Of a stretch of DNA of 64,000 nt, positions 55,754-64,000 are shown in pieces. Numbering within the stretch: the stretch's first letter is position 1; the number at the start of each line of letters is the position of its first letter. The notes beneath the pieces are model-generated. The model was given only the letters and a program-made list of their open reading frames with translations, made no database searches and was not told the DNA's origin. Source of the DNA: Bacteroidales bacterium (GTDB lineage: Bacteria; Bacteroidota; Bacteroidia; Bacteroidales; UBA932); assembly GCA_024402135.1 (NCBI GenBank), contig JAKSJN010000002.1, forward strand, positions 186,001 to 250,000, given 5' to 3'. Made by a program: the position numbers and the translations under genes.

Positions 55754-56131
55754 ATGAAGAAAGCTGTACACACAGAACAGGCTCCGGCCGCTATCGGCCC
55801 ATACAGCCAGGCCATCGAGGCAAACGGATTCGTTTACGCAAGCGGTCAGATTCCTATCGACCCTGCAACCGGAAATTTTGTTGAAGGTGGCATCGAGGAG
55901 CAGGCACGCCAGTGTCTCACCAATGCCTCACATATTCTCGAGGCTGCCGGCACCAGCATGGCAAATGTAGTAAAGACCACAGTCTATCTCGCAGATATGA
56001 AGGATTTCGCTGCAATGAACGGTGTCTATGCAACCTTCTTCAGCGAGCCATATCCTGCGCGTTCAGCGGTTGCAGTAAAGGATCTGCCAAAGGGCGCACT
56101 CGTTGAGGTTGAAGTTCTTGCAGTTAAATAA
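55754..56131 (+). CDS. ridA: Reactive enamine/imine deaminase RidA
   Basis: The 125-residue protein is a full YjgF/YER057c/UK114 member: AIGPYSQAIEANGFVYASGQIPIDP, the DMKDFAAMN segment, and the signature around R103 in YPARSAVAVKDLPKGALVEVEVLAV. It hydrolyses 2-aminoacrylate and 2-aminocrotonate made by PLP enzymes, protecting other enzymes in the cytosol. It lies between ilvA and the symporter gene with gaps of seven and six bases. Confidence 0.95.
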   Translation: MKKAVHTEQAPAAIGPYSQAIEANGFVYASGQIPIDPATGNFVEGGIEEQARQCLTNASHILEAAGTSMANVVKTTVYLADMKDFAAMNGVYATFFSEPYPARSAVAVKDLPKGALVEVEVLAVK

Positions 56132-56137
56132 ACTGTC

Positions 56138-57589
56138 ATGACTCCCGCCATTACACTGACGGCGATTGCTGTATACTTCCTGCTCCTGTTTCTCATCTCT
56201 TGGGCTTCAGGACGCAGGAAGTCTGATTATTACGGAGGCCGCCAGAACTCCTGGCTGCTTGCCGCGATCGCTTCCATGGGCGCACCTATCTCCGGTGTGA
56301 CCTTCATCTCTGTCCCGGGCATGGTGATAGCCAAGGACTGGTCCTACCTCCAGATGTCCATCGGCTTCATCGTCGGCTACTTCATCATCGCATACGTCCT
56401 GGTACCTCTGTTCTACAAGAGGAACCTGGTTTCGATCTACGGGTATCTTGACGAGCGTTTCGGAAACGCGACCCACGGAACCGGCGCCTGGTTCTTCTTC
56501 ATAAGCAAGATTCTCGGTGCGTCCGTACGTTTCTTCGTTGTCTGCATCGTGCTCCAGAGCCTTGTGTTCGGTCCTGTCGGCATTCCATTCGCATTCAATG
56601 TCCTCATCTGCGTGGCACTGATCTGTCTCTACACCATCAAGGGAGGCGTCAAGGCTGTCATCTGGACGGACGTGCTCAAGAGTGTCGCGCTGATAGGCAG
56701 CGTGGTTCTGAGCATTGTTTTCATTGCAAGCAGCATGGGCCTGAACCTTCCTTCAATGTTCAGCAAAGTCGCGCAGGAAGGCCATACCAGAATCTTCTTC
56801 TTCGATGATCCGAAAAGCGGAATCTACTTCTGGAAGCAGTTCCTTTCAGCCGTGTTCATCGTCGTTGCGATGACCGGTCTGGACCAGGACCTCATGCAGC
56901 GCAACCTTTCATGCCGCAACTACAAGGAGTCACAGAAAAGTCTTATCGTCAGCTCTTTCACCCAGACCCTCATTACCGCGATGTTCCTCATTCTCGGTTC
57001 ATTGCTGATGATCTGGTACAAGGGCAACCTCGGCGATCCTGCCGCTCTCGAGTCCAGCGACAACCTCTTCAGCTCTGTCGCGACCGCCAACGGCATGCCT
57101 ATGATCGTCGGCGTCCTTTTCATCGTCGGACTTGTTGCCGCCGCGACCTCTGCCGCTGCGTCGGCTCTCACAGCGCTTACGACCTCCTTCATGGTCGACA
57201 TCATTCCTTCAATGAAGATACAGACTGCTGAAGGCAAGGCAAACGACAGGCGCCGCCAGATAGTTCATTGCGGAATGGCGCTCTGCATGGCAATCGTGAT
57301 CGTTGTCTTCAACGCGATCAACAGCCAGGACGCCATCAGCGCAGTCTACTCGCTTGCCAGCTACACCTATGGTCCAATCCTTGGTCTGTTCGCTTTCGGC
57401 ATGTTCACCAAGCGCAAGGTCGTTGACCTTGCTGTACCATTTGTATGTATAGCAGCGCCTTTCATCTGTCTTGGTGTAAAGGCATGGCTCCTCAGCGCTT
57501 TCGGCTACGTCATGAGCTTTGAACTGCTTCTGCTCAATGCAGGACTCACAATCGCCGGACTTGCAATATTTTCAAAAAAACAACAATAA
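56138..57589 (+). CDS. Sodium:solute symporter (SSS family)
   Basis: The 483-residue protein has about thirteen hydrophobic helices. The SSS family core reads SDYYGGRQNSWLLAAIASMGAPISGVTFISVPG near the start, then IYGYLDERFG and VALICLYTIKGGVKAVIWTDVLK. These correspond to the sodium-site helices of the LeuT-like fold. The relatives carry sugars, sialic acid, amino acids or vitamins. Because its stop overlaps the ATG of the GH3 gene (TAATG), a sugar released by GH3 is the natural guess; linkage to ilvA-ridA is less obvious. Confidence 0.88.
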   Translation: MTPAITLTAIAVYFLLLFLISWASGRRKSDYYGGRQNSWLLAAIASMGAPISGVTFISVPGMVIAKDWSYLQMSIGFIVGYFIIAYVLVPLFYKRNLVSIYGYLDERFGNATHGTGAWFFFISKILGASVRFFVVCIVLQSLVFGPVGIPFAFNVLICVALICLYTIKGGVKAVIWTDVLKSVALIGSVVLSIVFIASSMGLNLPSMFSKVAQEGHTRIFFFDDPKSGIYFWKQFLSAVFIVVAMTGLDQDLMQRNLSCRNYKESQKSLIVSSFTQTLITAMFLILGSLLMIWYKGNLGDPAALESSDNLFSSVATANGMPMIVGVLFIVGLVAAATSAAASALTALTTSFMVDIIPSMKIQTAEGKANDRRRQIVHCGMALCMAIVIVVFNAINSQDAISAVYSLASYTYGPILGLFAFGMFTKRKVVDLAVPFVCIAAPFICLGVKAWLLSAFGYVMSFELLLLNAGLTIAGLAIFSKKQQ

Positions 57590-59838
57590 TGAACAGAATC
57601 TCTAGATCAGCAATCATGCTCGCTGCCATTGCAGCAGTTGCATGTACTGGAGCAAAGGCTCCACAGGACAGGCTGACCGTCAATGACAAGGCCATCGATG
57701 CCATCATCGCCCAGATGACTCTAGAAGAGAAAGTCGAGATGATGCACAGCAAGACCATCATGTCAAGCGAAGGTGTTCCACGCCTCGGCATCCAGGACAT
57801 CAAGTACGCCGACGGTCCTTTCGGCTGTCGCGAAGAACTTACCGACGGTTTCCGTCCTGTCGGCTGGAAACTGGACTCAGCCACCTACTTCCCTACCGGA
57901 TCCGCTCTTGCAGCGACATGGTCAACCGAGATGGCATATAAGTACGGTCAGGGCATGGGCTCGGAGTGGAGAACACGCGGCAAGGACGTCATCCTCGGAC
58001 CTGCAATCAACATCCAGAGACTTCCTGTAGGCGGCCGTACATACGAGTACTTCAGCGAGGACCCTGTTCTTGCTGCAGCTCTTGCTGTCGGTTACACCCA
58101 GGGCGCACAGGACATGGGAACAGCCGTATGTGTCAAGCACTACGCACTGAACAACCAGGAGACCAACCGAGGCAGTGTCAATGTTATCGTTGACGAGCGC
58201 ACAATGCGCGAGATCTATCTCAAGCCTTTCGAGGCAGCTGTCCGCGAAGGCGGCGCAATGTCTGTCATGACAGCATATAATAAGGTAGGCGGTACCTACT
58301 GCTCAGAGAATGACATGCTCAACAACCAGATCCTCCGCGGTGAATGGGGCTTCAAGGGCTTCACCGTTTCCGACTGGGGCGGCACTCACAGCACCATGGG
58401 AGCAGCTCTTGGCGGACTCAATGTCCAGATGACCGGAGACAACTACCTTGGACCAGCCCTTGTCGACTCTGTAAAGGCAGGAAAGGTTCCTATGGAGGTA
58501 ATCAACCAGAAGGTTCGTGAGATCCTCCGCGTACGTTACGCTATCGACGCAATTCCTGAAGACCAGGCAAACCAGGTTCAGACTTCCCAGAAGTTCGGCC
58601 AGGATATCGCTTACGAGGTTGCCAAAAAGTCAATCGTCCTCCTCAAGAACGATGACCATATCCTCCCTATCGACAAGTCAAAGGTCAAGAAGATCGCAGT
58701 CATCGGTCTCAATGCAAAGGCTTCTACCGCAGCAGGCGGCATGGGAGCAGGCGTCAAGACCCTTTATGAAATCACTCCTCTCCAGGGAATCCTCAATGAG
58801 GTCGGCAACGAAGTAGAAGTCATCTATGCTCCTGGATACAAGAACTACAGAGGAATGTTCGGCCGCAGAATGATAGTCAGACCTGGCGCAGAGGACATTG
58901 CAGCAGAGATCGACGAGCCAGCTGATCCAGCACTTCTTGAAGAGGCTCTTGACGCAGCACGTCAGGCTGACATCGTGATCTTCTTCTCCGGTACCAACAA
59001 GAATATCGAGACCGAAGGCAGCGACCGCAAGGACATCATGCTCCCTGTCGGTCAGGATGAGATCGTACGCGCACTCCGCGAGGCTAACAGCAATCTCGTT
59101 ACCGTAAATATCTCAGGTGGTCCATGTGACCTTAACGAGGTAGAATACAACTCCAAGGCTCTTGTACAGGGTTGGTGGAACGGTCTCGAGGGCGGACATG
59201 CTCTTGCAGACGTACTGTTCGGAAAGATCGCTCCTTCAGGAAAGCTTCCATTCACATTCCCTATCAGACTTGAGGACTCCCCTGCCTATGCTCTCGGAAA
59301 CTTCCCTCAGGGACAGGATATCCAGGGTGACCTCTTCGGAAACCAGTACAGAGAGGACATCGAAGGTCAGAAGGCAGCTCTTGCTGACGCAGGCAACGCA
59401 TACTACACAGAAGGCAGCCTTGTAGGATATCGCTGGTTCGACACCAAGAAGGTTGATGTGATGTATCCTTTCGGACACGGTCTCAGCTATGTAGACTTCG
59501 ACTACTCTAACATCAAGGCATCGGTACGCAAGGGCAAGATCACCGTCAGCTTCGACATCGAGAATCTTGGTGATCTCGACGCTGACGAGGTAGCTCAGAT
59601 CTACGTACGCCGTCCTGAGTCAAAGCTTGAGTGGCCAGAGAAGGAGCTCAAGGCATTCGGTAGAGTCAACGTTTACCACGGTTCAAAGTTCAACGTAAGC
59701 ATGGATATTCCCGTTGATGATCTCCGTTACTGGGATGTAGAGTCTCACAGCTGGGTTCTCGAGCCAGGCAACATCGAGATCCTCGTAGGTTCATCATCAC
59801 GCGACATCAGACTCGCAACCACTGTAAACGTACAGTAG
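57589..59838 (+). CDS. GH3 beta-glycosidase lipoprotein
   Basis: The signal MNRISRSAIMLAAIAAVAC ends in lipobox VAC, so the 749-residue enzyme is lipidated. The GH3 barrel holds ILGPAINIQRLPVGGRTYEYFSEDP, the KHYALNNQETNR substrate loop and the nucleophile Asp in GFTVSDWGGTHS. The second alpha/beta domain (KKIAVIGLNA, IVIFFSGTNKN) and a C-terminal FN3-like domain (KITVSFDIENLGDLDADEVAQIYVR) complete the family plan. It is probably a beta-glucosidase or beta-xylosidase in the periplasm or on the surface. It is translated with the symporter gene by stop-start overlap. Confidence 0.93.
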   Translation: MNRISRSAIMLAAIAAVACTGAKAPQDRLTVNDKAIDAIIAQMTLEEKVEMMHSKTIMSSEGVPRLGIQDIKYADGPFGCREELTDGFRPVGWKLDSATYFPTGSALAATWSTEMAYKYGQGMGSEWRTRGKDVILGPAINIQRLPVGGRTYEYFSEDPVLAAALAVGYTQGAQDMGTAVCVKHYALNNQETNRGSVNVIVDERTMREIYLKPFEAAVREGGAMSVMTAYNKVGGTYCSENDMLNNQILRGEWGFKGFTVSDWGGTHSTMGAALGGLNVQMTGDNYLGPALVDSVKAGKVPMEVINQKVREILRVRYAIDAIPEDQANQVQTSQKFGQDIAYEVAKKSIVLLKNDDHILPIDKSKVKKIAVIGLNAKASTAAGGMGAGVKTLYEITPLQGILNEVGNEVEVIYAPGYKNYRGMFGRRMIVRPGAEDIAAEIDEPADPALLEEALDAARQADIVIFFSGTNKNIETEGSDRKDIMLPVGQDEIVRALREANSNLVTVNISGGPCDLNEVEYNSKALVQGWWNGLEGGHALADVLFGKIAPSGKLPFTFPIRLEDSPAYALGNFPQGQDIQGDLFGNQYREDIEGQKAALADAGNAYYTEGSLVGYRWFDTKKVDVMYPFGHGLSYVDFDYSNIKASVRKGKITVSFDIENLGDLDADEVAQIYVRRPESKLEWPEKELKAFGRVNVYHGSKFNVSMDIPVDDLRYWDVESHSWVLEPGNIEILVGSSSRDIRLATTVNVQ

Positions 59839-59862
59839 CGAATTACCATCGCGATAAATAAT

Positions 59863-59893
59863 AAAGCCCCGGCTGGAATTCAGCCGGGGCTTT
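59863..59893. terminator. Bidirectional terminator between GH3 and bactofilin genes
   Basis: AAAGCCCCGGCTG and CAGCCGGGGCTTT form 13 perfect pairs around GAATT with T-rich flanks on both strands. Confidence 0.85.
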
Positions 59894-59911
59894 ATTATTT
59901 CTGTTAGAAGA

Positions 59912-60334
59912 CTAACTTCTCACTGGCTGCGCAGCCTGCTGAGGCTTTGGTGCCTGCTGCTGGCCTGAGAGTTTCTCAAATTCGCCATCTGCGATCATAT
60001 GGCATGAGCCATTGAAACGTGCATTGAGTTCAACCTGGAGACGCTTGATGTGCAGGTCGCCTTCAACCTGGGCTGAACTCTTGAGGGAGAGGGTGTCCTT
60101 TACATAGAAGTTGCCCTTGATCTTGCCCCAGAAATCAACGTTGGTACCGATGATGTCGCCGTTGATGACGGCAGTCTCACCAATCACTACGCGACCCTTT
60201 GATACGAGCTTGCCATCAAACTCGCCGTCAATGCGGATATCGCTGTCAGTGGTGATCTCACCCTTTACCTTGGTTCCTGAAGAGATTCTGCTGATCTGAT
60301 TGATATTAGACTCAGTTCCTTCAATCTTTGCCAT
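59912..60334 (-). CDS. Bactofilin
   Basis: The 140-residue protein has the central bactofilin beta-helix: GTKVKGEITTDSDIRIDGEFDGKLVSKGRVVIGETAVINGDI and further rungs of VxGxI type to about residue 110. A short N-terminal tail and a disordered, glutamine/proline-rich C-terminus (QQQAPKPQQAAQPVRS) flank it. Bactofilins polymerise without nucleotide into filaments that organise cell-shape and wall enzymes at the inner membrane. It follows secA by only 27 bases and probably shares its message. Confidence 0.93.
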   Translation of the reverse strand: MAKIEGTESNINQISRISSGTKVKGEITTDSDIRIDGEFDGKLVSKGRVVIGETAVINGDIIGTNVDFWGKIKGNFYVKDTLSLKSSAQVEGDLHIKRLQVELNARFNGSCHMIADGEFEKLSGQQQAPKPQQAAQPVRS

Positions 60335-60361
60335 AATGTATGATTGTTTTATTGTTATCCG

Positions 60362-63300
60362 TTAAAGACCCTGACCGTGGCAGTTCTTGTACTTCTTGCC
60401 GCTTCCGCAAGGGCATGGATCGTTACGTCCAACCTTCTTGTCCGCGATGATAGGGCGATTGACCTTCTGCTCTCCGTTGGTGGTGAGTTCATTACGGTTA
60501 GCCTGCATGCTGGTCATATCCCTCTTTGCAGGTTCCGGTGCACGCTTTGGTTCCTCTTCACGGAGTGGAATGAATGCACGGAGAAGGAATGAGAGTACAT
60601 CCTGATTGAGGGTCTCGAGCATCTGGGCGAAGATATTGTAGCTCTCGAGCTTATATACTACGAGAGGATCCTTCTGCTCGTATGATGCGTTCTGTACGCT
60701 CTGGCGGAGATCATCCATCTCGCGGAGGTGATTCTTCCAACGCTCATCGATCTGGTAGAGGATGATGGTCTGGCTGAGTCTCTTAGCGACCTCACGGCTC
60801 TCGGTCTCGTATGCCTTCTCGAGGTTTACTGACAGATTGAGCATATGACGGCCGTCAGAGATAGGGAGTGCGATGTTGGTGTACATCTGTCCCTGCTTCT
60901 CGTATACCTGCTTGATGATAGGGTTGATCTTGGTCGCAATCGCCTCCATGCGGCGGTTATATGTCTCCATCATGGTATCACGGAGCATCTTTGCGAGCTC
61001 CTGCGGCTTTGACTTTGCGTAAACCTCAGGATCCATTCCAGGATCAATAGAGAACTTGGCCATGATGAGCTCAGCGAAGTCTTCGTATGAAAGGCCTTCT
61101 GCATTGTCAACCACGATAGAAGCCGAATCGGTCATCATGTTGAGAACATCGATCTCGATTCTCTCTCCCGAGATTGCATTGCGACGGCGTGAGTAGATAG
61201 CCTCACGCTGATAGTTCATCACGTCATCGTACTCAAGGAGACGCTTACGGATACCGAAGTTGTTCTCCTCGACCTTGCGCTGAGCCTTCTCGATAGCGCT
61301 TGAGAGCCATGAGCTCTCGAGTGCCTCGTTGTCTTCCATTCCGAGCTTGTCGACCATACCGGCGATACGCTCTGAACCGAACAGACGCATGAGCTTGTCC
61401 TCGAGTGACACATAGAAGGTTGAGCTGCCCGGGTCACCCTGACGTCCGGCACGACCGCGAAGCTGGCGGTCCACACGGCGTGAGTCATGACGCTCGGTAC
61501 CGATGATGGCGAGACCACCGGCAGCCTTGACTTCCGGAGTCAGCTTGATATCGGTTCCTCTACCGGCCATGTTGGTTGCAATGGTAACCGCACCCTTCTG
61601 ACCTGCCAGAGCAACGATCTCCGCCTCACGTGCGTGCTCCTTTGCATTGAGGACATTGTGTCTGATACCTCTCATTCGCAGCATACGGCTGAGGAGCTCG
61701 GATGTCTCGACGTCAGTTGTACCGACGAGGACAGGACGGCCCGCCTCCGAGAGTTCAGCCACCTTGTCGATAACGGCAGCGTACTTAGCCTTCTTGGTCT
61801 TGTATATGAGGTCCTCGTTGTCTTTTCTGAGGATAGGACGGTTCGTAGGAATCACGACAACGTCAAGCTTGTAGATGCTCCAGAACTCACCTGCCTCGGT
61901 TTCTGCAGTACCGGTCATACCGGAAAGCTTGTGGTACATGCGGAAGTAGTTCTGGAGAGAGATGGTCGCGAAGGTCTGGGTTGCAGCCTCGACCTTTACA
62001 TTCTCCTTTGCCTCGACAGCCTGATGGAGACCATCGCTCCAGCGGCGGCCCTCCATGATACGGCCCGTTCCCTCATCGACGATCTTGATCTTGTTGTCCA
62101 TTACAACGTAATCGACATCCTTCTCGAACATCGCATATGCTTTGAGGAGCTGGCTGACAGTATGTACGCGCTCGCTCTTGAGTGCGAAATCCTCCATGAG
62201 GGCGTCCTTGCGCTCCTGCTTCTCTGCGAGAGAGAGACCAGCCTTCTCGATCTCCGCGATCTGCGAGCCTACATCAGGGAGCACGAAGAAATCAGCGTTG
62301 TTCACTGAGTTTGCAAGCATGTCATGACCCTTGTCGGTCATATCTACCGAGTGCTGCTGCTCGTTGATCACGAAGAAGAGCGGATCGGTAACCACAGGCA
62401 TCTCACGCTCATTATCCTGCATGTAGTAGTTCTCGACCTTCTGGAGAAGAACCTTGATGCCTGGTTCGCTGAGATACTTGATAAGCGGCTGATACTTTGG
62501 AAGACCCTTGTGACAGCGGAGAAGAAGCTTTCCTCCCTCCTTCTCGTCACCGGCAGCAATGAGCTTCTTTGCCTCGTTGAGGGTCTGGTTGACGAGTGAA
62601 CGCTGGTTCTGGTAAAGTTTCTCGACGAATGGTCTGAACTCCATGAACTGGTCATCGGAAGTAGCACGTGCAACCGGACCTGAGATGATCAAAGGGGTAC
62701 GGGCGTCATCAATGAGGACCGAGTCGACCTCATCGACGATTGCGAAGTGGTGCTTCCTCTGCACGAGGTCGGTCATACGTGTCGCCATGTTGTCGCGGAG
62801 GTAGTCGAAACCGAACTCGTTGTTGGTACCGAAGGTAATATTGCTCTCGTATGCCTTCTTACGGGCATCACTGTTTGGCTGATGCTTGTCGATACAGTCC
62901 ACAGAGAGACCGTGGAACTGGTAGAGAGGGCCCATCCACTCTGAGTCACGCTTTGACAGATAGTCGTTCACGGTAACGACGTGAACTCCCTTTCCGGCAA
63001 GTGCGTTGAGGAATACAGGGAGGGTTGCAACCAGGGTCTTACCCTCACCGGTAGCCATCTCTGAGATCTTTCCCTGATGAAGGATGATACCACCGATGAG
63101 CTGTACATTGTAGTGTACCATGTCCCAGGTGATCTCATTGCCGCCCGCCATCCAGTGGTTCTTGTAGATAGCCTTGTCGTCCTCGATGGTGACGAAATCA
63201 GACTTGATGCTGAGGTCACGGTCGAACTGGTTTGCAGTAACGACGATAGTCTCGTTCTGAGCAAAACGGCGTGCGGTTGACTTCATGATCGAGAATGCGG

Positions 63301-63628
63301 TAGGAAGGATTTCGTCAAGACACTTCTCGATTGCAGTATCCTCATCCTTGGCGAGCTTGTCAGCCTCGGTAGCGAGCTGTTCCTTTTCCGATATGGCGAT
63401 ATCGCCTTCCATCGTCTTCTTTATCTCCTCGATGCGGGCCTCGAAAGGAGCCTCGCAGTCTCTGAGCTTCTTCTTGAGTTCCTCGGTCTTCGCACGAAGA
63501 TCATCATCGCTGAGTTTGTCGATGACGTCGAATTCGGCGAGGACCTTGTTGAGGATAGGCTTGATAGCCTTCATGTCACGCTCGGCCTTTGAACCGAACA
63601 ATTTCTTTATTACTCCTGCAACTGACAT
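60362..63628 (-). CDS. secA: Preprotein translocase ATPase
   Basis: SecA drives export through SecYEG. I start at 63628 ([20 protein letters not shown]). The 1088 residues include Walker [15 protein letters not shown], the [19 protein letters not shown] box, the cross-linking and helical wing regions with the phylum-typical insertions, the [15 protein letters not shown] motif, the [12 protein letters not shown] arginine finger and the C-terminal zinc tail [16 protein letters not shown]. It serves the many signal-peptide proteins in this window. Downstream is the bactofilin gene. Confidence 0.98.
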   Translation of the reverse strand: MSVAGVIKKLFGSKAERDMKAIKPILNKVLAEFDVIDKLSDDDLRAKTEELKKKLRDCEAPFEARIEEIKKTMEGDIAISEKEQLATEADKLAKDEDTAIEKCLDEILPTAFSIMKSTARRFAQNETIVVTANQFDRDLSIKSDFVTIEDDKAIYKNHWMAGGNEITWDMVHYNVQLIGGIILHQGKISEMATGEGKTLVATLPVFLNALAGKGVHVVTVNDYLSKRDSEWMGPLYQFHGLSVDCIDKHQPNSDARKKAYESNITFGTNNEFGFDYLRDNMATRMTDLVQRKHHFAIVDEVDSVLIDDARTPLIISGPVARATSDDQFMEFRPFVEKLYQNQRSLVNQTLNEAKKLIAAGDEKEGGKLLLRCHKGLPKYQPLIKYLSEPGIKVLLQKVENYYMQDNEREMPVVTDPLFFVINEQQHSVDMTDKGHDMLANSVNNADFFVLPDVGSQIAEIEKAGLSLAEKQERKDALMEDFALKSERVHTVSQLLKAYAMFEKDVDYVVMDNKIKIVDEGTGRIMEGRRWSDGLHQAVEAKENVKVEAATQTFATISLQNYFRMYHKLSGMTGTAETEAGEFWSIYKLDVVVIPTNRPILRKDNEDLIYKTKKAKYAAVIDKVAELSEAGRPVLVGTTDVETSELLSRMLRMRGIRHNVLNAKEHAREAEIVALAGQKGAVTIATNMAGRGTDIKLTPEVKAAGGLAIIGTERHDSRRVDRQLRGRAGRQGDPGSSTFYVSLEDKLMRLFGSERIAGMVDKLGMEDNEALESSWLSSAIEKAQRKVEENNFGIRKRLLEYDDVMNYQREAIYSRRRNAISGERIEIDVLNMMTDSASIVVDNAEGLSYEDFAELIMAKFSIDPGMDPEVYAKSKPQELAKMLRDTMMETYNRRMEAIATKINPIIKQVYEKQGQMYTNIALPISDGRHMLNLSVNLEKAYETESREVAKRLSQTIILYQIDERWKNHLREMDDLRQSVQNASYEQKDPLVVYKLESYNIFAQMLETLNQDVLSFLLRAFIPLREEEPKRAPEPAKRDMTSMQANRNELTTNGEQKVNRPIIADKKVGRNDPCPCGSGKKYKNCHGQGL

Positions 63629-63708
63629 ATCTATTTGTTTTCTAATCAATTAAATATTATCCATACGCCAAGAGCGCACCAATTGGGCACAACAAGGCAC
63701 ATAAACGT

Positions 63709-63717
63709 ACAAATTTA
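63709..63717 (-). promoter_or_regulatory. -7 promoter element of secA
   Basis: On the minus strand TAAATTTGT fits TAnnTTTG, with a TTG-containing stretch about 18-20 bases further upstream. The leader to secA would be about 75 bases. Confidence 0.55.
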
Positions 63718-63780
63718 GTGATTATTAGCGAGAAACACAATATGCCTCCTCTTCCATCAAATGCCGTTCCATTAGGGATT

Positions 63781-63990
63781 TCTGACACTCCATCGGGGTT
63801 TTCTGACGTTCTGTCGGGTCATCTGACATGACAGGTGTCACGATTTTCGATATTTTCGTGACACTTGGCGACTTCTGACCTCTTAGATTCCACGAATCCG
63901 GCATTTTTCGTGACACTTCGCCGCGATTTGCCACTTCTGACAGCGTTTTTCGAGGGAGATGTCACATTTTCGCGGGATTCTGTGTCACCT
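63781..63990. repeat. Non-coding region with repeated TCTGAC and TTTTCGTGACACTT words
   Basis: The 370 bases upstream of secA hold no convincing gene. TCTGAC occurs five times (63781, 63802, 63822, 63874, 63936), the first three spaced 20-21 bases. TTTTCGTGACACTT occurs twice, 52 bases apart (from about 63853 and 63905), as part of a longer imperfect direct repeat. Their role is unknown. Confidence 0.5.
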
Positions 63991-64000
63991 GACGCTCTCG

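Noticed and set aside
63725..63934. A 69-codon minus-strand ORF upstream of secA
   Set aside because: It lies across the repeat words and the secA promoter region and has no protein-like pattern.

Overview
The window looks like a chromosome segment from an uncultured gut- or rumen-type member of the Bacteroidota, probably order Bacteroidales. Genes are preceded by the Bacteroidota -7 promoter box TAnnTTTGC rather than by strong Shine-Dalgarno sites. Secreted and lipidated glycoside hydrolases are abundant. The housekeeping proteins (SecA, PurL, IlvA, bactofilin) have the architecture usual for this phylum. No SusC/SusD pair, rRNA, CRISPR array or complete insertion sequence is visible.

Layout. 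(1) 1-11.7 kb: the end of a cyclophilin gene, then a minus-strand purine operon purE-purL-purM-purH-purD-folD-purC-purB, driven from a good promoter at 11704-11736 and ended by a hairpin at 263-291. purF, purN and purK are not here. (2) 11.7-16.9 kb: a SEC-C protein, a free-methionine-sulfoxide reductase, a GH31 glycosidase, a BASS-type transporter and the broken start of a lipoprotein gene. (3) 17.0-30.4 kb: an accessory island. It holds an Rpn/PDDEXK element protein, two copies of a tRNA-like non-coding RNA in inverted orientation around an EVE-like plus nuclease protein, small unknown proteins (one DUF5053-like), two WYL regulators, a 204-bp fold-back element, an ECF sigma factor fused to an outer-membrane barrel, two lipoproteins and an iron-type alcohol dehydrogenase. 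Six promoters here share a 19-base box at a fixed distance from the -7 element. (4) 30.4-40.1 kb: a GH2 beta-galactosidase, an MBL hydrolase and a metal-efflux RND operon whose adaptor carries a histidine-rich domain. (5) 40.1-52.8 kb: GH43, lipoprotein deformylase, CE1 esterase, a shortened PriA, tRNA-Phe, GH97, a VKOR-thioredoxin fusion and a GH54-type arabinofuranosidase. (6) 52.9-64 kb: GH43, then ilvA-ridA-symporter-GH3, then bactofilin and secA.

How the genes fit together. The purine operon makes most of the steps from GAR to AMP, with FolD supplying the formyl donor. The hydrolases (GH2, GH3, GH31, GH43 x2, GH54, GH97, CE1) suggest use of arabinose-, xylose- and galactose-bearing plant polysaccharides. 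The VKOR-thioredoxin protein next to the cysteine-rich GH54 enzyme may form its disulfides. RidA beside IlvA removes the reactive enamine that IlvA produces.

The most novel material is in the island. The tRNA-like RNAs, with compensatory changes between the copies, share a promoter box with neighbouring accessory genes and flank a candidate modification-dependent nuclease. The sigma-barrel fusion could span both membranes. All functional statements come from sequence reading alone; no database search was run.
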